A DNA stretch of 59,059 bases from Planctomycetota bacterium (GTDB lineage: Bacteria; Planctomycetota; PLA2; JAEUHO01): the NCBI GenBank assembly GCA_029259775.1, contig JAJDEN010000031.1:1-59059 (forward strand), in the 5' to 3' direction. This document shows positions 43,887 to 52,454 of this stretch, piece after piece. Position numbers and translations under genes: made by a program. The notes beneath the pieces are model-generated. The model made no database searches. It saw only the letters and a program-made list of their open reading frames with translations, and was not told the DNA's origin. Each line of letters starts with the position of its first letter. Position 1 is the first letter of the stretch.

Positions 43887-46800
43887 ATGCTTCAACGACT
43901 GATCAAATTCTCCCTGGACAACTCCGTCCTTGTCCTCGTCGCGGCGGCGCTCGTGCTGGGCCTCGCCGTGTATCAGACGCAGAAGGCGCCCGTCGATGTC
44001 TTCCCCGAGCTCAACGCGCCGACCGTCGTCGTTCTGACCGAAGCCCCCGGGTACGCGGCGGACGAGGTCGAGCGGTTCGTGACGTTCCCGGTCGAGAGCA
44101 GCGTCAATGGCCTGCCGGGCGTGCGCCGCGTGCGAAGCAGCAGCGCGATCGGACTGTCGATCGTGTGGGTCGAGTTCGGGTGGGACGCGGAAATCTACAC
44201 CGCACGCTATCTCGTCTCAGAGCGCCTGACCATCGCGAGCGAGAACCTGCCTGAGGGGGTCAGCCCCCAGATCACGCCCGTGACGAGCATCACCGGCGAG
44301 ATCATGCTGATCTCGGTCAGGTCCGAACTGAAGGCCGACGGCACGTCGATCGTCTCGCCGATGGAGCTCCGAGCCTTCGGAGAGTTCGATCTCCGCAACC
44401 ATCTGCTCTCGGTCCCTGGCGTATCGCAGGTTGTTGCCATCGGCGGCGAGCTTCCTGAGTACCAGGTGAACGTCAACCAGACGAAACTCAGACTCTACGA
44501 CCTGGCCATCGAGGATGTCGTCGATGCGGCCCGCAAGGCCCACAGCAGCGCCGGCGCCGGCTACCTCCTCGACGTCGAGGGCCTCGAGATCCCACTCCGG
44601 CAGACGGGCCGCGTTCGTAGCACCGCAGACATCGCAGGCACGGTCCTGAGCCATCGCGGCGGCTCTCCCGTGACGATCGGTCAGGTGGCCGACGTTGTCA
44701 GAGCCGGCGCCCTCAAGCGAGGCACGGCTTCGGAGAGGGGGCGTCCGGCCGTCGTCCTCAGCATCCAGAAGGCGCCCGGAACGAATACGCTCGAGCTCAC
44801 GCGGCTGCTCGACTTGAAGATGGATCAGGTGGAGAGCGGGTTGCCGAAGGGCGTGGTCTTGAACCGGCACGTCATGCGCCAGTCCGACTTCATCCACCGC
44901 AGCTTGGACAAGGTCACGGAGGTGTGTCGGGACGCGGCCATCATCGTCGCCATCATCCTGGCGCTGTTCCTCATGAACATCCGGGCGACGGTGATCACCC
45001 TGGTCACGATCCCGCTCTCCATCGCTGTAGCTCTTCTCGCGATGCAGGGGCGCGGTGCCACGATCAACGTCATGACGCTAGGCGGACTGGCCATCGCGAT
45101 CGGTGAAATCGTGGACGACAGCATCATCGACGTGGAAAACGTGTTTCGAAGATTGCGCGAGAACCGTCTGCTGCCAGAAGGGCAGCGCAAGTCGCTTGTC
45201 GACGTGATTTTCACGGCCAGCAACGAGATCCGCAGCTCGATCGTGTTCGCGACCATCATCATCGTCATGGTCTTCATTCCTCTGCTGTTCCTGCAGGGGC
45301 TGGAGGGGCGATTCTTTCGCCCGCTCGGGACCATGTACATCACGTCCATCCTGGCGTCGCTGTTCGTGGCGTTGACGGTCACGCCGGCGCTCTGCAAGCA
45401 TCTCTTCCACGGCAAGCTCGCCATGAAGGCGCATCGGGACGGCCCCTTGGTGCGGCTCCTCAAGTACCTGTACGAGCCGATGATCCGCTTCTCGGTGCGC
45501 TGGCGGAAGACCGTGTTGGGCGGCTGCATCGCCATGGCTGTGGGGTTCGTGGCACTTGCGGGAACCTTCGGGTCGAGCTTCTTGCCCGAGTTCAATGAGG
45601 GCACCTTCACGGTGTTCTTGATGGCACCTCCCGGCACGTCGCTGGCAGAGAGCAACCGCCTCGCCACGGGGGTCGAGCAGCGCATGGCCGAGATCGAGGG
45701 CGTTCGCGCCGTCGTGCGACGCACGGGCCGTGCTGAGCGTGACGAGCACGCCGAGCCGGTGAGCAGCAGTGAGATCGAGGTGTCGATCAAGCCTGGCTAC
45801 GCGCGCGACGATGTCCGCCGGGAGCTCGACCGTGTGCTGGGGGCCGTTCCCGGCATCACGACCATGGTCGGACAGCCGATCGAGCACCGGATGTCGCACG
45901 TCATGTCCGGCACGCCGGCGGCTGTGGCCATCAACGTGTTCGGCGAGGATCTCTCGGTCTTGCGCATCATTGCGAAGGAGATCGAGGGTGAACTGAAGGC
46001 GATGCCCGGCACACGCGACGTGAACGCGCAGCGTGAGGTCATGATCAACACGCTCCCGATCCGCTATCGACCGGCGGACCTGGCCCGCTGGGGCCTGACG
46101 CCCGTCGACGCGGCGGAGCAGGTGAAAGCGGCCGTGTTCGGCGAGTCCGTGGCCCTGGTGAACGAAGGCGTGCGTCTCTACGACATCGTGGTGCGGCTCG
46201 CGCCGGACCAGCGCGAGTCCGTCGAGCACGTCAGAGCCTTGCTCCTGCGAGGGAGCGGCGGTGCGCTCGTCAGGCTCGACGAGGTCGCGGACATTGGCGT
46301 CGAAAGGGCATCGAACTTGATCGCTCGCCAGAACGCCCAGCGCAAGGCAGTCGTGTCCGTGAACGTCGCCGAGGGCTACAACCTGGGGCATCTCGTCGCA
46401 AGCATCCAGGAGAAGGTCGGGCCGATCGTCTCCCGATACGGATACACGGTCGAGTACGGAGGCCAGTTCGAGGCGCAGCAGTCAGCCTCCAAGACGATCT
46501 ACGTCATGGGCGCGGGAGTCGCGATCCTCATGCTCTTGCTCCTCACCATGGCGCTCAAGTCCGGTCGCGCAGCCATTCTTGTCATGGTCAACCTGCCGCT
46601 GGCCCTGATCGGAGGCATCGCAGCGGTGTTCATCAGCGAGTCGGACGCCTGGCTATCCAACCTCGCGGCGCTCGCCGGGATGGGAGGGCGGTACCAGGCG
46701 CCCATCATCTCGATCGCGAGCATGGTCGGCTTCGTGACGCTGTTCGGGATCGCGGTGCGCAACGGCATCCTGCTCGTGAACCACTACCGGCACCTCATGG

Positions 46801-47123
46801 AGAAGGAGGGCAAGTCCTTGGACGAGGCGATCTTGCTCGGATCCAAGGAGAGGCTCGTGCCGATCCTGATGACCGCCCTGACGGCCGCTCTTGGCCTGCT
46901 ACCCATGGCTTCGGCGGCGGGTGAGCCTGGGAGCGAGTTGCTCGCGCCCCTGGCCATCGTCGTCTTGGGCGGACTCATGACATCTACATTCTTGAATCTC
47001 ATCGTCGTCCCAGCGGGGTACTCGCTGGTGTTCGGAGGTAGCTCCCGCTTGCCCAAGGGCGCTACGACGCACGTCGATGAGGACACATCTGGGCGAGGCG
47101 ACAACGAGGAATCAGACCAATGA
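43887..47123 (+). CDS. HME-type RND metal efflux pump, CusA/CzcA-like (cassette B)
   Basis: A 1,078-residue 12-span RND protein. Signature segments are DVFPELNAPTV near the N-terminus and GEIVDDSIIDVENVFRRL in span 4 with the proton-relay Asp and Glu. As in the 30558 pump, the second relay Asp of CzcA is Ala. Pore-domain and funnel regions are complete. The stop overlaps the next ATG by four bases. The pump works with 40978 and 42366. The P1B-2 ATPase further down suggests Zn/Cd/Pb-type ions, although the pump motif alone is closer to CusA. Confidence 0.9.
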   Translation: MLQRLIKFSLDNSVLVLVAAALVLGLAVYQTQKAPVDVFPELNAPTVVVLTEAPGYAADEVERFVTFPVESSVNGLPGVRRVRSSSAIGLSIVWVEFGWDAEIYTARYLVSERLTIASENLPEGVSPQITPVTSITGEIMLISVRSELKADGTSIVSPMELRAFGEFDLRNHLLSVPGVSQVVAIGGELPEYQVNVNQTKLRLYDLAIEDVVDAARKAHSSAGAGYLLDVEGLEIPLRQTGRVRSTADIAGTVLSHRGGSPVTIGQVADVVRAGALKRGTASERGRPAVVLSIQKAPGTNTLELTRLLDLKMDQVESGLPKGVVLNRHVMRQSDFIHRSLDKVTEVCRDAAIIVAIILALFLMNIRATVITLVTIPLSIAVALLAMQGRGATINVMTLGGLAIAIGEIVDDSIIDVENVFRRLRENRLLPEGQRKSLVDVIFTASNEIRSSIVFATIIIVMVFIPLLFLQGLEGRFFRPLGTMYITSILASLFVALTVTPALCKHLFHGKLAMKAHRDGPLVRLLKYLYEPMIRFSVRWRKTVLGGCIAMAVGFVALAGTFGSSFLPEFNEGTFTVFLMAPPGTSLAESNRLATGVEQRMAEIEGVRAVVRRTGRAERDEHAEPVSSSEIEVSIKPGYARDDVRRELDRVLGAVPGITTMVGQPIEHRMSHVMSGTPAAVAINVFGEDLSVLRIIAKEIEGELKAMPGTRDVNAQREVMINTLPIRYRPADLARWGLTPVDAAEQVKAAVFGESVALVNEGVRLYDIVVRLAPDQRESVEHVRALLLRGSGGALVRLDEVADIGVERASNLIARQNAQRKAVVSVNVAEGYNLGHLVASIQEKVGPIVSRYGYTVEYGGQFEAQQSASKTIYVMGAGVAILMLLLLTMALKSGRAAILVMVNLPLALIGGIAAVFISESDAWLSNLAALAGMGGRYQAPIISIASMVGFVTLFGIAVRNGILLVNHYRHLMEKEGKSLDEAILLGSKERLVPILMTALTAALGLLPMASAAGEPGSELLAPLAIVVLGGLMTSTFLNLIVVPAGYSLVFGGSSRLPKGATTHVDEDTSGRGDNEESDQ

Positions 47124-47617
47124 AGCGATACCTTTCCGTTCTCCTGATGTTCCTGGCGGTGGCGGCATTCGCCGCTTGCGGGGGGGACAAGGAGTCTGAT
47201 GAGCATCATGACGATGACGGTCATGAGCATGAGGATGGCCACGACGATCACGACGGCCATGACCACAAGGACGGCGAACACGAAGGCGACGAGCACGGCG
47301 ACCACGGCGAGCGTCACGAAGTCGGCAAGGGCCAGGCCGGCGCCTTCACCGTGAGCCTAGCCGTCTTCGGCGAGATCGAGGCGGGCCACGAGGCAGTCTT
47401 GGATGTCGAGGTCGCAGGCGGGACCTGTACCGCGCTGCGTGCGTGGGTCGGCGTCGAGTCGGGCAAGGGCTCGCTGAAGACCAAGATCGACGGCGAGGAT
47501 GGCGATTACCACGGCCACATCGAAGTGCCCGCGACGCTTGCCCAGGGCAGCGCCATCTGGATCGAGCTCGAGGGAACGGACGGCAAGAAGAGCCGGACGT
47601 CGTTCAAGCTTCCGTAG
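47120..47617 (+). CDS. His/Asp-rich periplasmic lipoprotein (cassette B)
   Basis: 165 residues with lipobox FAAC (Cys about residue 20). Residues about 28-65 are almost only His, Asp, Glu and Gly (HHDDDGHEHEDGHDDHDG type), a strong metal-binding stretch. A compact beta domain follows (about residues 75-165). It overlaps the pump stop by four bases. Counterpart of 33764, which has the beta domain but fewer His residues. Confidence 0.78.
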   Translation: MKRYLSVLLMFLAVAAFAACGGDKESDEHHDDDGHEHEDGHDDHDGHDHKDGEHEGDEHGDHGERHEVGKGQAGAFTVSLAVFGEIEAGHEAVLDVEVAGGTCTALRAWVGVESGKGSLKTKIDGEDGDYHGHIEVPATLAQGSAIWIELEGTDGKKSRTSFKLP

Positions 47618-48036
47618 CCCTTGCGACCCGCCTCGTTGCCAACGTTCCGCGTTCGCCGTCGCGCTCTCCGGGGCCCTCCCGGGAACGACCGTGCTCTCAC
47701 CACCTCCGGAGACCGGCGGCGGACGCCATTCGTAGCCGCTGGCAGACCGAGGCCAGCACAGAGTTCCGCACTCTGGCGTGCAACTCACAGACTCCGAGAC
47801 CGAGTCGGTCGTCGTTCGCGCTTCCGGCCTTCGGCCTGAGGCTGCCCGCCACCTATCCCGTTTTCTGCCACTCGTCGTCGTGTCCTGGGGCCTGCCGGGG
47901 CCTCGCGACACGCCTTCAACCGCCCAGGCGTGGCGGCGCGTGGCGTTCTGCCTACTTCGCCGGTTCGCCGTTGGACCGGTCCACAACCCGTCGCCGTGCC
48001 GGAACCCCGGCCGGCCCTTGCCATGGAGAACCAGTC
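47618..48036. other. Gap between lipoprotein and HMA protein
   Basis: About 420 bases, GC-rich and without a supportable gene; frames through it are extensions of neighbouring genes. No clear hairpin or promoter found. Confidence 0.4.
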
Positions 48037-48567
48037 ATGAACTACCGCATGGGTGTTACCGCCCTCCTGTTGGCCCTGTTCGCAGTCCCCTCCCTCGATG
48101 CTGTTGCCGAGGAGACCGCAGCGCCGCCCAAGAAGAAGGTCAAGCTCGAGTACCTGTACATGTCAGTGACCGGGGCCAAGACGGACCAGGTCGCGGCGGC
48201 AGCGCAGAAGCGCGTCAAGGCCATCAAGGGCGTCAAGTCGTTCGTCTGGACGATCGCTCGCAAGGAAGCCAAGATCGTCCGCGTCGTGGGGCAGGCCGGC
48301 ACACCTGCCTTGGTGAGCGCGTTCAAGGGCGCCGGCCTCACCGCCACGACCCTGAACATTGGCCAACAGACGATGGCCTTCCAGAAGAAGCTCCACTGCA
48401 ACGGCTGCGTCATCACCGTGAAGCGTGCGCTCAAGGGTGTCAAGGGGACCAAGGAAGTCGCCGTCGCCAAGGACAAGCTGAGCGTCACGGTGGTCTACGA
48501 CATGAAGCTGACGTCTGTCGCGAAGCTGAAGAAGGCGCTTGCGGCCGCCGGGAAGCCTGTGAAGTAG
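48037..48567 (+). CDS. Exported protein with HMA metal-binding domain
   Basis: 176 residues from ATG 48037. A signal peptide (about residues 1-24) is followed by two ferredoxin-like HMA-type domains. The first (about residues 35-105) lacks the Cys pair; the second (about 112-175) has LHCNGC (Cys121, Cys124) in the CxxC position of MerP/CopZ-like domains. A periplasmic MerP-like metal carrier is likely, passing or buffering ions for the pump or the ATPase. It is five bases upstream of the HEAT gene. It has no counterpart in cassette A. Confidence 0.75.
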   Translation: MNYRMGVTALLLALFAVPSLDAVAEETAAPPKKKVKLEYLYMSVTGAKTDQVAAAAQKRVKAIKGVKSFVWTIARKEAKIVRVVGQAGTPALVSAFKGAGLTATTLNIGQQTMAFQKKLHCNGCVITVKRALKGVKGTKEVAVAKDKLSVTVVYDMKLTSVAKLKKALAAAGKPVK

Positions 48568-48572
48568 GCGCC

Positions 48573-49385
48573 ATGCAAGACACAAAACGCTACGGCGCTG
48601 GAGCTGCGGTCGTAAGGGTGTCAGCCCGCAGGCACCTCCTCTTCGCGGTTCTCCTCCTCGCGGTGCTTGCTCAGGGCGGCAGGTCTGCTGTCGCCGCAGA
48701 GCAGAAGGAGAAGGAGGCCGAGGCCAATACACTGGTCACGAAGATCAAGGGTCTTCGCAAGGCCAAGGACTCTGCCGCGATGCAGAGCGCATTGACCAAT
48801 CTCGTAACGCTGCACAACCTGCTCTCATCGAAGACCGTGCGGCACTCGCTCCAGCACGTGGCCGGCCAGGTGCTGACCGACAAGAAGATGGGGGCCGATC
48901 GAATCGCGGCTGCCGAGGCGCTCGGCAAGCTCAACGATCCCGCCGGGGCGTTCAAGCACCTGAAACCGGCCCTGCCATCGAAGAAGACCGAAGCGGCGGG
49001 GCCCGTGGAACTCGCTGCGTTGAAGGCCGTTGGAGCCTCGGCTGCCGATCGCGCCATCCCCACGCTCCTGGAGTTGATGAGCAAGGGGAAGGACAACAAC
49101 GTCTCCAAGGAGGCGGTCGTTGCGCTCGGGGCGTTTGGGACGTCCAAGAAGCGCGTCACCGTCGTCGTGGAGGTGGTGGACTTCCTGCGTCTGCTGAAGC
49201 CGCAACGCACCCCCGGCAAGAGGGTCGGGGCTGCCACGCGGGAGCGATGGAACACCCTGCAACGTCCACTGATCAACTCGCTCAATCGGTTGACGGGGCA
49301 GAAGGTGCGCTCATCCGACGGGTGGCTGGAGCTCTACAAGGCCCACAAGAAGAGCCCAAAGAAGCTCTTCGTCGGTGGGGACTAG
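48573..49385 (+). CDS. Secreted HEAT-like protein (cassette B copy)
   Basis: 270 residues from ATG 48573. A signal peptide lies at about residues 20-40. The mature protein aligns along its length with 34830: LVTKIKGLRKAKDS, LQHVAGQVLTDKKMGA, GPVELAALKAVGAS and SLNRLTGQKV. The shared positions between metal pump and ATPase/transporter genes argue for a conserved accessory role. No catalytic or metal-binding motif seen. It ends 32 bases before the ATPase. Confidence 0.78.
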   Translation: MQDTKRYGAGAAVVRVSARRHLLFAVLLLAVLAQGGRSAVAAEQKEKEAEANTLVTKIKGLRKAKDSAAMQSALTNLVTLHNLLSSKTVRHSLQHVAGQVLTDKKMGADRIAAAEALGKLNDPAGAFKHLKPALPSKKTEAAGPVELAALKAVGASAADRAIPTLLELMSKGKDNNVSKEAVVALGAFGTSKKRVTVVVEVVDFLRLLKPQRTPGKRVGAATRERWNTLQRPLINSLNRLTGQKVRSSDGWLELYKAHKKSPKKLFVGGD

Positions 49386-49417
49386 CGGGTCGATGCCACG
49401 CGCAGCAAGGAGCTGAC

Positions 49418-51631
49418 ATGGATGCCACGAGCACGGGCTCCCCGCATGGCCGTGACGCTGACAATCGCGAGGGCGGGGCGAGGAAGTTGCAGTTTCGCGT
49501 CGCGGGAATGGACTGCGCGGAGGAGGTGTCGATCCTGCGGTCGGCGCTCTCCTCCGTGGCTTCCGAGGAGCAGCTTGGCTTCGATGTCCTGAATCGCCGT
49601 CTGACGGTCCATCTGCCAGAGGACCGCGTCGTGAGCGCCGATCGGATCCGCGAACTCGTGGCAGCAACGGGCATGACGGCAGCGCCCTGGTCCGCGGGGG
49701 CCCCCAGTGGCGAGGCACGGGCTGGCGATCGGGCGAGGAAGCTCCTGTGCGCGCTCAGCGGTGCGCTGGTCGTGGCGGGGTATATCCATCACGGCATGCG
49801 GCATGGGCTCCTTCACGCTCTCGCAGCCGACGGCGATGGCGGCGCATTCCCCGTGGCCTCCACGCTGGCGTATGCCGGAGCGACGATCAGTGGCGCTTGG
49901 TTCGTCCTTCCTAAGGCGTGGAGTGCCCTGCGGCGGCTGCGCCCGGACATGAACCTGCTCATGGTGGTGGCGATCGCGGGAGCCATCCTGATTGGCGAGT
50001 GGTTCGAGGCGGCAGTTGTGAGCGTCCTCTTCTCGCTCGCGTTGCTCCTCGAGTCTTGGAGCGTCGATCGGGCCCGCAGGGCGATCGAGCGCCTGCTCGA
50101 TCTCTCGCCTCCGACGGCTCGCGTCGATCGCCTCGATGGGAAGGGGGCCACCGACGTACCGATCGAAGATGTGCGCCCCGGAACAGTGTTCTCCGTCCGT
50201 CCGGGCGAGAGAGTGCCCTTGGACGGCGTGATCGTGAGTGGCGCAAGCCACCTCGACGAGGCGCCGTTGACCGGCGAATCGACACCCGTCGCGAAGGGAC
50301 CGGACGACGAGGTGTTCGCCGGCACGATCAACGCGGACGTTGCTCTCGAGGTGCGTGCTACCCGGCCGGCGGAAGACAGCATGCTCTCCCGGATCATCCA
50401 CATGGTCGAGGAGGCGCAGGCGCGTCGGGCGCCGAGCGAGAGATGGGTCGAGCGGTTCGCGCTGCGCTACACGCCGATCATGATGGTGCTTGCGATCGCC
50501 GTCGCCGTCATTCCTCCCACGCTGGGCCTCGCCACGTGGGGTACGTCGGTGTACCGGGCGCTCGTGCTGCTCGTGATCGCCTGTCCGTGTGCACTCGTGA
50601 TCTCGACTCCCGTGAGCATCGTCGCGGCACTTGCCGCTGCGGCTCGGGTCGGCGTACTGATCAAGGGCGGGACGTTCCTTGAGGCGGCTGCGAGGGTGCG
50701 TGCTCTTGCTGTCGACAAGACCGGCACGCTGACACGCGGCGAGCCTGTCGTCGAGCAACTGGAGCCCATCGATGGCCACGACTACGAGGAACTCCTTGCC
50801 TGGGCCAGCGCCTTGGAGAGGAGGTCGAACCACCCCCTGGCGCGCGCGATTGTCGCTCACGCCGAGAGCGTCGGCGTGCACGCGGCGCCTGCGGAGGCAT
50901 TGCGTGAACTCCCGGGACGAGGCGCAGAGGGGATGATCGACGGTCGGCTCATCTGGATCGGCGGCCACCGCCTCGTGCACGAGCGTGCCGTCGAGACCGA
51001 CAAGGTCCACAGGATCATCGAGGGGATCGAGTCTCGCGGACTGACAGCCGTCGCTCTCGGGACGGACAGGCACGTCTGTGGTGTGCTCGGACTCGCCGAT
51101 GAGGTCCGACCGGAGGCTCGCGGGATCGTCGCGCGCCTTCACGCCGAGGGGATCAAGCGGGTGGTGATGCTGACGGGCGATCACCGGGTCGCGGCAGAGC
51201 GCGTTGCACTGGCCACGGGCGTGGACGAGGTGCGCGCAGGGCTGCTGCCCGAGGAGAAGGTCTACGCCGTCGAGGGGCTGGGCAAAGTATACGGCGTCGT
51301 CGCCATGGTTGGAGACGGCGTGAACGATGCGCCCGCGCTGGCTGCAGCGGGGATCGGCATCGCCATGGGTGCGGCCGGCTCCGACGTGGCCATCGAGACG
51401 GCAGACATCGCGTTGATGTCCGATGACCTGGCCCGCGTCCCGTGGCTCATCGCGCACGCGAAGCGGACGCTGCGAGTCATTCGCCAGAACGTCACGCTAG
51501 CGCTGGGAGCGAAGGTTGTGGTGATGGGCCTTGCCGCGGTTGGGGCCGCATCGCTATGGATGGCGATCGCCGCGGACATGGGCGCTTCTCTGGTCGTCAT
51601 AGCGAACGCCTTGCGGCTTCTTCGTGCGTAG
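49418..51631 (+). CDS. P1B-2 type metal-transporting ATPase, ZntA/CadA-like
   Basis: 737 residues from ATG 49418 with AAGGAG upstream. An N-terminal HMA domain has GMDCAEE (about residues 30-36, CxxE instead of CxxC). Eight membrane spans follow with CPC at 389-391, the phosphorylation site DKTGT with Asp433, TGES in the actuator domain and the GDGVNDAPA hinge. Spans 7 and 8 carry the P1B-2 residues: Lys in LALGAK and DMG in IAADMG, the set that binds Zn, Cd or Pb. It exports these ions from the cytoplasm to the periplasm, where the RND pump could take over. It ends cassette B together with the SHOCT gene. Confidence 0.9.
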   Translation: MDATSTGSPHGRDADNREGGARKLQFRVAGMDCAEEVSILRSALSSVASEEQLGFDVLNRRLTVHLPEDRVVSADRIRELVAATGMTAAPWSAGAPSGEARAGDRARKLLCALSGALVVAGYIHHGMRHGLLHALAADGDGGAFPVASTLAYAGATISGAWFVLPKAWSALRRLRPDMNLLMVVAIAGAILIGEWFEAAVVSVLFSLALLLESWSVDRARRAIERLLDLSPPTARVDRLDGKGATDVPIEDVRPGTVFSVRPGERVPLDGVIVSGASHLDEAPLTGESTPVAKGPDDEVFAGTINADVALEVRATRPAEDSMLSRIIHMVEEAQARRAPSERWVERFALRYTPIMMVLAIAVAVIPPTLGLATWGTSVYRALVLLVIACPCALVISTPVSIVAALAAAARVGVLIKGGTFLEAAARVRALAVDKTGTLTRGEPVVEQLEPIDGHDYEELLAWASALERRSNHPLARAIVAHAESVGVHAAPAEALRELPGRGAEGMIDGRLIWIGGHRLVHERAVETDKVHRIIEGIESRGLTAVALGTDRHVCGVLGLADEVRPEARGIVARLHAEGIKRVVMLTGDHRVAAERVALATGVDEVRAGLLPEEKVYAVEGLGKVYGVVAMVGDGVNDAPALAAAGIGIAMGAAGSDVAIETADIALMSDDLARVPWLIAHAKRTLRVIRQNVTLALGAKVVVMGLAAVGAASLWMAIAADMGASLVVIANALRLLRA

Positions 51632-51718
51632 TCCTACATGCCGCCCCCGCTGGTCACGGCCCGGCTGGCTCAGAATCGCGCCCCGGTCCCCGCTCGGGCG
51701 CGTCGGAGCGCCACGGGA

Positions 51719-51976
51719 GTGAGCATCCTCGACTTGCCCCTGGTTGTCGCTCATCTCCCCATCGACAAGCGCGTCAAGATCATCCTCGTGTGGCTAGCCT
51801 TCGCGCTCATCGCGTTCGCGCTGGTCCTGATCTTCTCTCGCTACTACCCGAGACGGACTCGCTCGCCGAAGCATGTGTCGCTTCCTACACTCAGGAAGAT
51901 GTACGCGAGAGGTGACATCAACCTGAGCGAGTACGAGCGGGAGCTCAAACGACGGGGGCACGAGAAGGAGCGGTAG
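51719..51976 (+). CDS. 85-residue membrane protein with SHOCT tail (cassette B copy)
   Basis: GTG 51719 is chosen because it gives 85 residues, the same length as 35664, and aligns with ATG of the dead copy at 37130; the frame is open to 51638. The membrane span covers about residues 21-40 (IILVWLAFALIAFALVLIF). The tail has YYPRR and the SHOCT motif LRKMYARGDINLSEYERELK. It follows the P1B-2 ATPase by 87 bases. Role unknown; possibly a small regulator or stabiliser of the transporter. Confidence 0.72.
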   Translation: MSILDLPLVVAHLPIDKRVKIILVWLAFALIAFALVLIFSRYYPRRTRSPKHVSLPTLRKMYARGDINLSEYERELKRRGHEKER

Positions 51977-52454
51977 GCGGGGTGCGCGAAACATGGTCGC
52001 CGGAGCCATGCAGCGTGGGGCCGCCCGAGCTTCTGAGCACAGTCGCCATACCTCAGCTTGTGCAGAATGCATGCCATGCGCGCCGGCCAGGATGACCGGC
52101 AGCGCTGACCAGCCCCCCGAAGACTGGTCCAGTTTCCTGGCGTCAGGTCGCCAGAGCAGAAGCACGCCATCCAGGAGCAGACTGCAGGGCCGCAGAGACG
52201 CGAGAGACGTTTCTCCCAGGACGCCGTGGACAAGTAGGGGCGCCGGAGGAGCCACTCGGAACGTGGTTCCGCCCAAAGTCCTACTGGTCCTAATGAGAGA
52301 GAGCCCCGTCCCTGGAGGAGACACACAGCACGCGTGTGTGTACGGAGAAGAACTGGGCGCCGGAACTAGGACACTGGGGGAGCGAAGGAACTTCCGTGAA
52401 TCAGAAGTCCCAGGGGTCACAATCTCGCGGCCTTGCGGCGGTACACTCCGACTC
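51977..52454. other. Intergenic region after cassette B
   Basis: About 480 bases without a supportable gene. The plus-strand frame upstream of 52455 is open to 51993 but lacks a signal-like start and looks non-coding. No clear regulatory element found. Confidence 0.4.

Noticed and set aside
49382..51457. 691-codon open frame on the minus strand
   Set aside because: Antisense to the P1B-2 ATPase, which has every expected motif; the shadow frame is a product of high GC third positions.
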